Source of the DNA: Maylandia zebra
Lineage: Eukaryota; Chordata; Actinopteri; Cichliformes; Cichlidae
Reading direction: 5' to 3'
Assembly: GCF_041146795.1 (NCBI RefSeq)
Contig: NC_135171.1
Location: 1,035,001 to 1,099,000 of the forward strand
Length of the DNA stretch: 64,000 bases
The position numbers were made by a program, and so were the translations under genes. This document shows positions 18,968 to 30,800 of the stretch, one piece after another. Below the pieces are notes generated by a model. That model made no database searches, was not told the DNA's origin, and saw only the letters and a list, made by a program, of their open reading frames with translations. Numbering within the stretch: position 1 is the first letter of the stretch; each line of letters starts with the position of its first letter.

Positions 18968-21923
18968 TCAAGGCCAGTTACAGCATTTGCAGTTGTCATC
19001 AAAGACAGATCCAGCTCCACACTGCCCCACGTGGGTGTTGCCACCAGAACACATGTAGAAGCTGGCTTTGTCATCTGGGTGGGGATATAAGCCATCAGGT
19101 TTCCCATTGCAGAATCCAGTTCCTGGGGCATGGGTAGTAGTGGTGGTGGTGCTGGGTGGGGAAGTGGTGCTCGCTCCAGGTTTTGGGGTGGTGGTTGAGG
19201 GTAGTGGGGGAAGCTCTTGACAGTACAGATCAAAGGAATTATGTGTTATTGGTGGTTTTTCATTCATGTGTATCAATAAGCATGAATCCCTTAATGCGTA
19301 ACTGGCTAAAACACAACCTCACCCTAACCCAACCCACTGTTGACCTATTAACATGAATTCTTCATTACTCCAATCGCTACATGAAGAACATTTACTGCCC
19401 TCGTACAAAAGTTTTACTAGTTCAAAACTGTATCGAACATATTTGGATTTTTATTGACTGTTGTAGTAACATCTTATCTAAATTACAGAGGTTCTTATGA
19501 TAACAGTTCCACACTAATTTATTAAATATATATAGACTAAAATAATTAATCTATATGAATCTGCTTTGGACATACCAATTTCAAGAAGGTTGCGCAGATG
19601 AGAGAGCAGAGGATGGGGACCCTCCCCGCAGAATTTTCCTGCAAAGTCATCCAAATCAAGAGCCCACACAAAGGCCCCGCCAAACTTCTGATCTTTCAGG
19701 TAACGTACCTATTGGGGAAAAATTAAACAGAGATTGATATCACTACCTTGTACATACACAAATGTGTTAAACAAAAAGAAATGATGCAAGCTTTCTCACT
19801 TACCTTGGTTTCATAGCTCTCCTTGTTGTCAAATCCTACCCACTCATTGTTTTTGAAAGCATAGGGGACTTTCTGGTCTTCAATCCAGTTAATGGTGCTG
19901 CCTTTCACGAAGGTACAGATCTACAGCACAGACTACATGGTTAACATTTGTCGTTTTATAAATATCATTAGATATCAAAGCAACATATGCTATACATCAT
20001 GAGGCAATCATTAAATTCCAGCCTTAAGAAATGTACCTCATAATAAGACCAGAATCCAGCTTCACGGGTGTATGGACCAGCTGATGCTGGGCCGCTAGCT
20101 GGAGCACCAACACCAGTGTTTGATGATGTCAGGCGGAAGGTACGACCATAAGATGCAAATCCCATCCTCAGCTTCTCCAGTGGGGTGCCATTGTCTCTCC
20201 AATATTTCATGGCATAGTCCTATAGAAGTTAAAAAATGTGAAGTTTGTGTTCATAAGAAGTTACCTGTTAAAGTTACAGTTATCTTTTAAATGAATCTTA
20301 TTTCAGTTTTAACGCTTTACTTACAATGTTGAAATAGATAAGGTCACCAAAGTCCTGAGATCCACGGTACAAAGGGCTGTTGTGTCCAGTGAATTGCTCC
20401 CAAGTTCCATGGAAGTCGTAGGTCATTATATTGATGAAATCTAATTCTCTGCAATAAGGAAATAAACATAAACAGTGATTTTCATGCTTACATTGCACAA
20501 CTGTCAGATTTCTAAAAGTAGTAGATGAAGTAAGATGGTTTATAAAGCAGGACCCTCACTTGGCTATCTCAGCGATCTCATATCCAGCATCAATGGTTCC
20601 TTTTCCAGCAGCAACAGCAGCAGTTAGCATGAGCTGGGGATTGCCGGTAGCTTGGGCTTCAGCTGCAAAGGCAGCAACAAGTTCCTATAAAAGTTCACCA
20701 CATAACAGTGTAAGAATGGAGTCCATGGGGTGGCTGTAGTTTAGGAGGTATAGCAGATCATCTACCGATTGGAAGGTTAGTGGAATCAGTCCATTTAGCA
20801 TTTACCATTCAAGTATGATACAAACGAAACAACATCAATGAGATGTAGATTTTAAAAAATGGAGATCTATACCCACCCTGCAGAGCAGAGTAAACCTCTG
20901 TTTGTCCTCAGGAGGACTTCCACGGGATCCAGGGTACTCCCAGTCCAAATCCAGACCGTCAAATCCATGAGTCCTTAGAAATCTGATAGTAGACTGGATG
21001 AACTTCTGACGATTAGCTGCAGTAGAAACTGTGATGGAGAACCTGCAAAAAAACAAAAAAACACAAAAACCAAGTTAACATTTGATCTTTATAGTAAAAT
21101 CTGCTTAGTGCTTTATGTCTTTAACAGGAGAATTGTGATTAATGTTTGCTGTGTTTAATAATGGAAACTTCTTTTTGATTTTGATTTGATTCAGACTGAT
21201 GGTTTACACACAATATTTGGTTAGCTACGTACCATTGTCCTAATGTGAAATAATTTTCTTTCTTTAAAGTATTTCTTACTGTGTTGACCCAAAGTTCCAT
21301 CCACCAACGGCCAAGAGAGTCTTCAGGTGGGGATTCCTGGAAACAGCAGAAAACTTGTAATATCATTAAAGAAACTGTAATATCTTAGTGGAAAACTCTT
21401 AAAGACACGATACGCTCAAGAGGTATTGTGTTTTGCTTTACCTCTGACCTATAGGATAATATCCACTTACTTGGTCTTCAGATCATTGAAAGACTTGTAG
21501 AGGACGTCGTCATTCCACTCGTAGGTAACCAGCTCATTGTTGTAGTTGATGATGGAGAATGCATAGATGAGGGTGGTGCATAGGAAAGGGTCCACATTTT
21601 GTGGCAGAAACTTTCCATCTCCAGGCCTGTACTGGGACCAGTTGGTGAAGTAGCACTCCATCCTGCTGGCAGATCCTGTGGTGGTGTAATATTAATAAAG
21701 CACAGGTCCCAGTAGTGATACACAAGTAGTGATCAAAATTTATTTTCTTTAACAAAAAAGAAACAGAAAAAAAACTTACCCAGCTGGCTCATCACCAGAC
21801 ACAAACCTAAGAAAAATTAGAATGTAGGCAAAAGCATGATAAAATAAATGTCAGTGTTTACATTTATATTGTATGCATGCAATAAGTTCCCAAAATACCT
21901 GCTACAACTGTGAGCCTGGCCAT
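18968..21923 (-). CDS. chia: Acidic (AMCase-type) chitinase, complete gene
   Basis: Secreted GH18 chitinase that hydrolyses chitin. Coding exons: 21,899-21,923; 21,780-21,806; 21,471-21,675; 21,280-21,336; 20,877-21,042; 20,560-20,684; 20,325-20,448; 20,037-20,219; 19,804-19,920; 19,576-19,708; 18,968-19,215. They sum to 1,410 nt (469 aa), close to the usual ~476 aa, all with GT..AG borders and consistent phases. Order: signal peptide ([18 protein letters not shown]), [21 protein letters not shown], the catalytic motif [11 protein letters not shown] (DxxDxDxE intact), [34 protein letters not shown] Thr/Pro-rich linker leads to a six-Cys chitin-binding domain ending CKCCNWP. A 5' UTR exon probably ends near 22,099 (GACG|GTAAATG) and joins at 21,960. 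The gene looks functional. Which fish paralogue it is cannot be decided here. Confidence 0.95.
20721..20810 (+). mobile_element. SINE remnant in chitinase intron
   Basis: GGGGTGGCTGTAGTTTAGGA (A-box-like) followed by ATCTACCGATTGGAAGGTTA, then an abrupt jump to a tail-like CAGTCCATTTAG. This looks like a tRNA-type SINE with most of its body deleted, in the short intron between the exons at 20,877 and 20,684. Confidence 0.6.
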
Positions 21924-22144
21924 CTTAGAGTGACTTCTTAATATTTCACTTGATGACTCTAAGAGAAAAAATGATGTCAGTTCTACAAATCAAGCAACAC
22001 TATAAAAGCTACAACCTCCCACCCACCTACCCACCAGCAAAAAAAGAAAAGAAACCATGATTAAGAGAGAATAAGGGCTGTGCCCCTTGTTCATTTACCG
22101 TCAAACCAGAAGAAAGACCCAAACAGCCGCAACAAAGTTTGGCC

Positions 22145-22151
22145 TTTTATA
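22145..22151 (-). promoter_or_regulatory. TATA box of chitinase gene
   Basis: The minus strand reads GGTGTATAAAAGGCC. The expected start site about 30 bases downstream (about 22,115-22,120) would precede a short 5' UTR exon that ends at the donor near 22,099. Confidence 0.65.
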
Positions 22152-22360
22152 CACCTGATTGTTCTACGAACACAAAGACAATATAGCAGTCTTTCGTAAA
22201 TCTAGGTCATAAGTGTACTGATTATTAGGACATGCTTTGATAAGAGATTGCTTAGTCTTAGCTATATGTAGGCAATAATTTACTCATTGTGGCACGTATA
22301 TGACCCTGGTGTACCTTGGGTCACCGGTCACATATCATATCGTTATATAGTATATTACAT

Positions 22361-23270
22361 ACAGGGGGTAAAGTAAGTATAGAACATGTCACCAATTTTC
22401 TAAATAAATATGTTTCTAAATTTGCTACTGACATGAAATTCTTATCAGAATTCAATCGCTAACAACCCATCCGATCCACACACGCAAAGAAATCAAACCA
22501 TAGATGTCCGTAAATTATGCAAAATAATAAGAAATAATACAGGGGGGAAAGTATTGAACACACACAGAAAGGAAGTTGCAAAAACAAAAACCAGTCAAGA
22601 CACTCGCAGAAATCCATCAGTAACTTGAAAGCAATTCTGTCAAGAATTAGTAATTAGCTGGTTCAGTCCCAACTGATGGCCTATAACCTATAAGAAACAC
22701 CTCATGATAGATAAAACCAATGAGCTCTCTGAGGACATACTGATAGCACTGGTTACAGAAGAATTTCTAGGCTACTGAAGGTTCCAGTGAGCACTGTTGG
22801 GGCCATAATCCAGAAGTGGAAAGAACATCGTAAGAAGACACTGAATCAGCAAGTACAATTGTTCCAAAGAAGACAATAAGTTACTCACTCCACCGCCATG
22901 CTCACTGCGTAAGACTCCAGTGTTGAAGAAAAAGCATGTTGAAGTACATTTAAACTTTGCTTTTGGATGCCATAATACACGTGATGTTTGGGTGTCAAAA
23001 AACACTGCATATCACCCCAGAAACTCCATAAGAACAGTGAAGTTTGGAGGTGGGAACATCGTGGTGTGGGGCTGTTTTTCAGCACACAGCAGTGGGACAC
23101 TTAAACTGAAGAAAGGGTGAATGGAAAAGTGTATTGAAACATTTTTGATAAAAATCTGCTTCCATCTACCAGGATAATGAAAATGAAATGAGGGTGGACA
23201 TTTGAGCAAGACAGTGATCCCACACACAGCCAAGGAAACGCTCAATTGGTTTCATGGTTATTCATTAATT
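22361..23270 (+). pseudogene. Tc1 relic (fourth family)
   Basis: The left end ACAGGGGGTAAAGTAAGTAT at 22,363 is a typical terminal repeat of a fish Tc1 family, and a second similar motif (ACAGGGGGGAAAGTATTGAA) is at about 22,540. The coding relic includes KHVEVHLNFA, then AYHPRNSIRTVKFGGGNIVV, WGCFSAHSSGTLKL and a degraded EQDSDPTHTAKETL. Many frameshifts; no right terminus found. Confidence 0.82.
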
Positions 23271-23289
23271 AAATATAGGATGATATGAT

Positions 23290-24790
23290 ACCTGATAGAA
23301 TTTTTGTTTTGGATACAAATCATATTGTTATGCTGTCATGTTCCAGATTAAAGTCAGTCTTAAAATGAATCATTGGAGGAAGTATTTATTCCTTTATGTT
23401 TTTTCTATTCATTCATTTCAACATTTTATTCTCATAATACAAGATAGAAAATAATTCCTACCTGGTTTATGACTGTGCTAATAATAAAGGTTTGAATTTA
23501 TTCTCAAATAACTCTTGTTTTTACTTAACCCCTCTTCTTTTAGTTGGGTTGGAGGTTGTTAAAGTGGATGACCTTATTGTTGTTTCAATAATAAAGTTTG
23601 GTTGAAGGTTGGTGGTTTGATTCCTGAAAAGAAGCCTTCTTTTTTTTTAATGTGTGAAGTTTTGTAGACCCAAGTATACAACATGTGTATGTCAGCTTTG
23701 TGTCTTTATATAATATAATAATATATAAGATATAATAATAACATGAAAATTTGATGTCAGTTGTTATGGAAAATCATTAGTTTCCAGTTGTAACTGATAA
23801 ATTAAAAAATTAAAGCAAATAAAGCACGATTATATCATAATACAAAGTACATCGATCATATGGGTGCATTTTGTGATGAAGTGAATGACTCCAATGACTG
23901 ATACCTAAACATAATAGAAGAAGTATGAAAAATAATAATCACTCAATGTTTGTCAGCTATGTGACAATAATAAAAAAGATGATCATAAACTGAGAAACAT
24001 CATGACATAACAATATAGAAGTGCCCATCTTCTAAGATTAACCGCGTTGATTATTTTATATCTCTCCTTTGTTGAAGACTGGCCACGACCTTTCATCATG
24101 AAAATGTTTCACAGCTAGTGCCATAATTAACATTTAGGTGATTTGGAAATAGGCTTGAGTGAATACACGTTATCCTGTGCAATAAACAGATTTACAATGG
24201 TGTGACGTTTGCGTGTGCTGGAACAAGTGATAAACCACTAACAAACTTTCAAATGAGTGGAAAGGAAAAAATAATACAGGTGATTCTGATCCCCCACCTG
24301 CTGCATGAATTTACATTGTCAACAAATCATTCTTGACTGTTTTCAGATTTCTTTTTTATTTCATAAAGTGTTTTGAAACAACAAAATATACCCTTTATTT
24401 AAAAAAAACAAAGAAAGAGATTTTCCTTGCTTGTGCAATCAGTTAGTGCTCACTCCTTCACATTATCTTATCACTTATCACTGTAAGATAACGTAAGGCC
24501 ATCTATCTAAACATTATCCTTTTAGATGGCACAATATCCCCTGTGCTTTCCCTTACAAACCCTAGAATTTCTACAGTTTGCCTCAATGTTACACATAGTT
24601 TTCAGGGTGTGAAATAAAGTGTGCAAATTAAAATTAAAAGGGTGCTTAAAAATTAATCTTCAAAAAATAAAATAAAATACAAAACACAAACAGAACATAT
24701 GATACATATTCTGTTTGTTCCATTTATGATTGCTTGACTGATAAACCTGCAACTTAGATTATACTACCAAAAATATTCGCTCATCTGCCT
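23290..24790. other. AT-rich interval, nothing recognised
   Basis: About 1.5 kb of AT-rich sequence with no ORF of note and no repeat I can name. The segment near 23,530-23,630 (GGTTGAAGGTTGGTGGTTTG then ATTCCTG) might be a decayed SINE head. Confidence 0.4.
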
Positions 24791-25162
24791 TTGCATGCAT
24801 ATAAATTTAAATGGCATCCCATTCTAAATCCATAGGGCTCATTATAATGTCAGGCCACCCTTTACATCTACATCAGCTTCAGTTTTTTTGGTAATGCTTT
24901 CCACAGTGTTAGGAGCATGTTTATAGGAATTTTTGACCATTCTTACAGAAGCACACTTGTGAGGTACTGATGTTGGACAAGAAGACTTTGGCTCACAGTC
25001 TCCACTTTAATTCATCCCAAAGGTATGCTATTGGAACGACTTCAGGACTCTGTGGACTTTTTCCACTCCAAACTCATTCGTCCCTGTCTTTATGGACATG
25101 GCTTTGTGTACTAGTGTGCAGTCAAGTTGGGACAGGAATGGGCCATCCCCAAACTGGTTCCA

Positions 25163-27285
25163 CAAATTTGGGAGTTTGAGGCCCCAGTCCGCGAGATCTT
25201 CAACGCACACCTCCGGCAGAGCTTCAACAGCATTCCCAGGGAGACTGGGGACATTGAGTCCGAATGGACCATGTTCAGCGTCTCCATTGCAGAAGCTGCT
25301 GCATTGAGCTGCGGCCGCAAGGTGGTTGGTGCCTGCCGTGGTGGTAATCCCCGAACCAAATGGTGGACACCAGAGGTGAAGGGAGCCACCAGGCTGAAGA
25401 AGGAGTCCTATCGGGCTTGGTTAGCCTGTGGGACTCCGGAGGCAGCCGACAGGTATCGACAGGCCAAGCGGAATGTGGCTCGGGCAGTGGCTGAAGCAAA
25501 AACTCGGGTGTGGGAGGAGTTCGGAGAGGCCATGGAAAAAGACTTTCGGACTGCCTCGAAGAGATTCTGGCAAACCGTCAGACGTCTCAGGAGGGGAAAG
25601 CGGTGCTCTACCTGCACTGTGTATAGTGCTGGCGGAGCGCTGCTGACGTCGACTGAGAAAATTGTCAGGCGGTGGAAGGAATACTTCGAGGACCTCCTTA
25701 ATCCCACTGACACGTCTTCCGAGGAGGAAGCAGAGTCTGGGGATGAGGGGAATGACCCGCCAATTTCCAGGGGCGAGGTCACTGAGGCAGTTAAATAACT
25801 CCTTGGTGCCAGAGCCCCTGGTGTTGATGAGGTCCGCCCCGAGTTCCTGAAGGCTCTGGACATTGTAGGGCTGTCCTGGTTGACACGCCTCTGCAATGTT
25901 GCGTGGAGATCAGGGGCAGTACCTGTGGACTGGCAGATCGGGGCGGTGGTCCCCATCTTTAAGAAAGGGGACCGGAGGGTGTGTTCCAACTACAGGGGGA
26001 TCACACTCCTCAGCCTCCCTGGGAAAGTCTATGCCAGGGTGCTGGAAAGGAGAGTTCGTCCGCTAGTCGAACCTTGGATACAGAAGGAACAATGCGGTTT
26101 TCGTCCTGGTCGCGGAACACTGGACCAGCTCTTTATCCTCTCCAGGATGCTTGAGGGTGCATGGGAGTTTGCCCAACCAGTCTACATGTGTTTTGTGGAC
26201 TTGGAGAAGGCATTTGACCGTGTCCCTCGGGGTGTCCTGTGGGAGGTGTTGCGGGAATATGGGGTGTCTGGCCCATTGCTACGGGCCATTCGATCCCTAT
26301 ACAACCGTTGCAAGAGCTTGGTTCGCATTGCCGGCAATAAGTCGGACTCGTTCCCGGTGGGTGATGGGCTCCGCCAGGGCTGCCCTTTGTCTCCGGTTCT
26401 GTTCATAATTTTTATGGACAGGATTTCTAGGCACAGCCAAGTGGCGGAGGGCTTTCGCTTTGGTGGCCTCAGAATCTCATCTCTGATTTTTGCAGATGAT
26501 GTGGTTCTGTTGGCTTCATCGGGTGAGGGCCTCCAGCTCGCACTGGAACGGTTCGCAGCCGAGTGTGAAGCAGCGGGAATGAGGATCAGCACCTCCAAAT
26601 CTGAGGCCGTGGTTCTCAGCCGGAAAAGGGTGGAGTGCCCACTCCGGGTCGGGGATGAGTTCCTGCCCCAAGTGGAGGAGTTCAAGTATCTCAGGGTCTT
26701 GTTCGCGAGTGATGGGAGAAGGGAGCCGGAGATCGACAGACGGATTGGGGCTGCAGCTGCAGTAATGCGGACGCTGCACCGGTCCGTCGTGGTGAAGAGG
26801 GAGCTGAGTGTAAAAGCGAAGCTCTCAATTTACCGGTCGATCTACGTCCCTACCCTCACCTATGGCCACGAGCTGTGGGTAGTGACCGAAAGAACGAGAT
26901 CGCGGATACAAGCGGCAGAAATGAGCTTCCTCCGAAGGGTGGCTGGCCTCTCCCTTAGAGATAGGGTGAGAAGTTCGGCCATCCGGGAGGGGCTCAGAGT
27001 AGAGCAGCTGCTGCTACACATCGAAAGGAGCCAGCTGAGGTGGTTCGGGCATCTGACAAGGATGCCCCCTGGGCGCCTCCTGGGTGAGGTGTTCCAGGCA
27101 TGTCCCACCGGGAGGAGGCCCCGGGGCAGACCCAGGACACGCTGGAGAGATTATATCTCTCGCTTGGCCTGGGAACGCCTTGGTGTTCCCCGGATAAGCT
27201 GGAGGAGGTGGCTGGGGAGAGGGAGGTCTGGGCCTCTTTGCTTAGGCTGCTGCCCCTGCGACCCGACCCCGGACAAAGCGGATGA
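25163..27285 (+). pseudogene. Rex3 reverse transcriptase ORF, one stop and one frameshift
   Basis: RNA-directed DNA polymerase. The frame is open from 25,163 to a single TAA at 25,796-25,798, then open again in the same frame past 27,190. Landmarks: [26 protein letters not shown]-type [31 protein letters not shown] (catalytic Asp), [33 protein letters not shown] (FADD), [14 protein letters not shown] and THELW-type [12 protein letters not shown]. Near 27,190 a one-base loss shifts the frame; the proper C-terminus ([20 protein letters not shown]) is in the next frame and ends at 27,285. The endonuclease is absent. Only two lesions over 700 codons means modest age. Confidence 0.92.
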
Positions 27286-27341
27286 AGATGGATGGATGGA
27301 TGGATGGATGGATGGATGGATGGATGGATGGATGGATGGAA
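27286..27341 (+). repeat. (GATG)n tail of Rex3
   Basis: About fourteen GATG units ending at the resumption of the Tc1 relic. Confidence 0.95.
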
Positions 27342-28050
27342 ATTGTCCTACATGTGTAGGTATGCCAGAGCATTAAAAGTTTCTTTCAATGGAACTACGA
27401 GGCCGAGACAGATTCCTGGTAAACAACCCCACATCACAGTCCTCCCTCTGCCAAACTTTATACTTGGTACAATGCGGTCAGACAATTACCATTCTCCTAG
27501 CAATCGCCAAACCTAGACTTGTCCATTGGATTGCCAGACAGAAAAGGATTTAGGCTTGCCTACCACTTCAAAGCTGAGTTACTGTCATTCCCAAACACTT
27601 CCACTTTGATATAATACAACTAACAGTAAATTGTGGGATATTTAGCTTTTTTTTTTATTTCTGGACCCTGCTGCACAGGTGACATCTAACACACTGGGGT
27701 TTCTGAGAAAGACCCATTATTTCAAAAATGTATGTAGAGCCAGTCTGCATGCCTTCATTTACCTGTGGCCATGGAAGTGATTGCAACACCTGGTGGTGTC
27801 ACCCTTCCAGCACTGTGTTTTGTAGATCTCTTGAACAGAATCATTATCACCCAGTTATTAAATGCTATATAAATGGCACTATTACTGGTAACAGAAGGCA
27901 AAAGGGTATGCATACAAAACCCCATATTACATAAAGCAATGCTTCAATGTAAAACGAATTCAAAATTTAAAACAAAATTTTATAAACACATAAAGATCAA
28001 GATCATTTTGATTTAGTCAAACTGAAAATGACCTTCTCTCTTTTTGCCAT

Positions 28051-28290
28051 ACACTGTAAATTCTAATTAGTTCCCAGAACTCAAAAAAGCTATGCAAACT
28101 CGTTCCCTCAACAAAATTGAGTAAAGTTTTACGTAAGATGACCAAGTTAGGGCAACTTACTCATTTTGAGTACACTGTACAGCCTTGTTAGTTCCCAGAA
28201 ATCAAAAAAATTAAGGAAACTCGTTGCCTCAAAAAAACTAAGTAAAGCTTACTTAAGATGACTGTTAGGACAACTTACACATTGCAAGTC
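28051..28290. repeat. Tandem pair of ~120-bp units from an AT-rich MITE-like repeat
   Basis: Unit 1 (about 28,051-28,171) and unit 2 (28,172-28,290) each begin TACACTGTA, pass through TTAGTTCCCAGAA.TCAAAAAA and AAACTCGTT.CCTCAA, and end ACTTACTCATTTTGAG or a variant. The motif is typical of short fish elements whose other end reads TTTTACAGTGTA; such an end lies at 35,516-35,528. Confidence 0.7.
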
Positions 28291-28778
28291 TGCAGTATTA
28301 AGAATAACTTGATATTTCTGACTGTACAGTACTAATTGTTTACCTACTGACAAACATTTCAAGTTCAACTAAATGAAAAAACTATTTGTGGTAACCTGAA
28401 TATGATTAAAAATAATTAACAACACTTTTTGTAATGATGTTAAAATCAGCCCAACTTTTATTTTCAAACACAACAAAGTATAACAGCCAACATACTGGAC
28501 ACTGTTCTGCTGAGCAACAAACAGTTATATCGCCATCACTGTTATAATCTTACAATGAAACAAAGTCTCAGATGTAATTATTCTGAAAATAAGTTTAGGC
28601 CTACCACAACTTTGTTTTGTACTTACTTATATAATCAAAATAAAATATTTGTTGTTCTGTCACAAGTGCATCTCTGATTTAAACAACACATTTGTTTTCC
28701 ATTCCAACACAGGAGCTGGAATGTTGTAATGTTTTAAGGATGCTTGTTTCCAGTCCAGGCATTACTGCTGAATGACTG

Positions 28779-29620
28779 TCATGGATTGAGGTGATCCACA
28801 TGTAGGTGCAGAAGAAAGTCTTTAACTTCCCTTAAGTACAGTGGCAGTGGATGTGGGTTGGAGATGCAATGAGCTTGAACCTGCAGGCGACCATCTTCAC
28901 TGACCACACCATCTGTGACGGAGGACTCATCTCTCCTGGTGTCCTGCAAGCAAACAATCATATTTTTTGGAACATGAACTTAATTGCTTTCTTAAAACAT
29001 TTTTTTTCTGCATTTGGTATAAACAGACTCCAATTTGGACAATCTCAGGCTCCCTCCCCACGGAGAGGTGACACTGTCAGTCTGGATAGCCGTGACCCCC
29101 ACCCAACACACAATAATGTCATGAAAGCATCATTTTAAAAAGGGCTATGCAAACATGGCCAATAACGTTCATTCTAATGATGTGCATTTGGGAACAAAAC
29201 AAATTTTGCTGTTAGAAAACTTGCAGACTTCACTATATACAGTGTAGACCCTCTAAACTAAGTTTGGGGGATGTGATCTTTCAAGAAATGCAGACAAACT
29301 GTTGTTGTTTGTTTACTTCCACAGCATGTCTTGTAGAATTAACTGGAGTCACCAGCAACAGCATCGTGCAGTCATATCTCAAGTCTAATAACAGAAGACA
29401 GGAAAAGATCAGTACAGAAACAACTTCCCCAAACCAAAGCACAAATAAAACAATAAGTAAAACAGGCTGATCTAAAGTATGATTAAAGCTCAGCCTCATT
29501 AATATAAATGTCACTGACAGTTGCTAATATATTGGAAAACCAAAATACTTACTGATGTCTTTCTGTCCAACAGCAGGAGTGCTGGTCCCTCAAAGACAGC
29601 AAGAAGCAAGCAGAGGGAGA
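28779..29620 (-). other. Possible decayed minus-strand gene, unidentified
   Basis: Short open patches on the minus strand: 28,779-28,961 (VCLQDTRRDESSVTDGVVSE, preceded by an acceptor-like TTGCAG), 29,330-29,400 (LRYDCTMLLLVTPVN after ATTAG) and about 29,565-29,650 (LCVFSLCLLLAVFEGP before CATCAG|TAAGT). Exon-like spacing suggests a former gene, but I recognise no domain. Bases 28,290-28,770 and 29,620-30,200 hold nothing I can name. Confidence 0.2.
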
Positions 29621-30214
29621 AAACACAGAGTTTTTTCAGAAGCTGATTTGATCCTTAAAGGCTGTGCAGTCATAATAATGTACAACACAGAGGGTCAATG
29701 TAGACCCCATACAACCAAATTAGACTAACACATATAGTAGTAAAAACACCATCTACTACTGTGTCTGAATGTGTGGTATTGGCACTGTCAGTTTAGGCCT
29801 AAAGAGATGTGTTTAAAAAAGACCACCTAATTTAAATATAATCATTACATGCTTGTTAAAAGCTAACTTCCAATATATAAAGTTTCTTATAAGCAAAATG
29901 ACCAGATCTAACATATGGCAGTGTTCATATGTAACATAATGTTTCTTATGATTCAACTGTGGAATATAACTTAATTCTTTAGAAGGACAAGCTGTAATAC
30001 TTTATTCTCAAGTATAAAGCCAACCTAGTCTTTAACCATTTAACAGGCCACTATTCTGGATTATAGCTTTCACAAAAAAACTTGTTTTTAAACACATTTT
30101 TTAACAAAATAAATACTATTGTTAATATTATTATTTAAAATGTAATTAAATAGAAAAGTCGGTTAAATATAAAAGCAGTTAAAGAAAGGCTAGATTTGAC
30201 ATTAATAGATGTCA

Positions 30215-30540
30215 CAGATGTTCAAAAGCTGCCGCAAAGCAGTAGCGGTTATTGATACGGGCTACACGGGCGGTTGCCTGGGGCGGCATCATGGTGGGGG
30301 GCGGCATCACGGGCATCGGCAAAAAAAAAAAAAAAATGCTTGTACTCATGCGTCCCCGACGTCAGCCAGCGCATATTGGGAATGGTACAGGCGCCAATCA
30401 GTTTTCTATCGCCCATTTGCTGGGAGTATAGGGCGCCCTTTGTTTGCGAGGTGCGCCTGCTGCTTGCGGCACAGGGAGGAGAGGGCGGGGCGGCAGGGAG
30501 CAGCATCTAATAACCAACTCGCAAAGTTAAACAAAATAAA
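30215..30540. other. GC-rich patch with poly(A), probable repeat fragment
   Basis: Contains GGGGCGGCATCATGGTGG, GGGCGGCATCACGGGCATCG and an A15 run, then GGGCGCCCTTTGTTTGCGAG. It differs sharply in composition from the AT-rich flanks, so it is likely an inserted repeat. Family not identified. Confidence 0.3.
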
Positions 30541-30659
30541 AACAAACCAACAAACACGAAAACACCAGACATCATGATACAGACTTATAATTTGCACCAA
30601 TGTTTTTTCAAAATTCTGTACATGAAGAGTGAGTGCGAGAGCCCTCGGTGCGCCTGCTC

Positions 30660-30795
30660 GCTGCTGAAGTCAAAGTAAACTTTATTGTCATCTCCGCTAC
30701 ATACAGTCCAGCATATAGAGAGACGAGACGACGAGGCTCCAGCTACAGCAGTGCAAGTAAACAAACAATAAATATAAGAAGAGTAAGAAAATAAA
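30660..30795 (-). mobile_element. LINE 3'-end fragment (minus)
   Basis: TCAAAGTAAACTTTATTGTC followed by TCTCCGCTACATACAG resembles the 3' ends of Rex1-type LINEs seen in full at 37,737 and 47,399. Only about 135 bp remain; the young LTR element inserted into or next to it. Confidence 0.6.
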
Positions 30796-30800
30796 TATAC

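Larger units (their letters stand above)
25163..27341 (+). mobile_element. Rex3 (RTE-clade) LINE, 5'-truncated
   Basis: It encodes the RT half and the C-terminus of Rex3 and ends in a (GATG)n tail, the known 3' end of Rex3. The RT coding sequence contains CAGGGCTGCCCTTTGTCTCC, which corresponds, as far as I recall, to the widely used Rex3 amplification site. Truncation is near 25,163. Confidence 0.9.
24805..27795 (-). mobile_element. Tc1 relic (minus) interrupted by Rex3
   Basis: Left part about 24,805-25,162 and right part about 27,345-27,795 join to one degraded Tc1 sequence. The left side ends ...CAAATTTGGGAGTTTGA and the right side resumes AAATTGTCCTACATG, continuing as AACAACCCCACATCACAGTC and CAGACAATTACCATTCTCC. 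The inserted piece is the Rex3 LINE. The relic is too decayed for coding. Confidence 0.8.
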
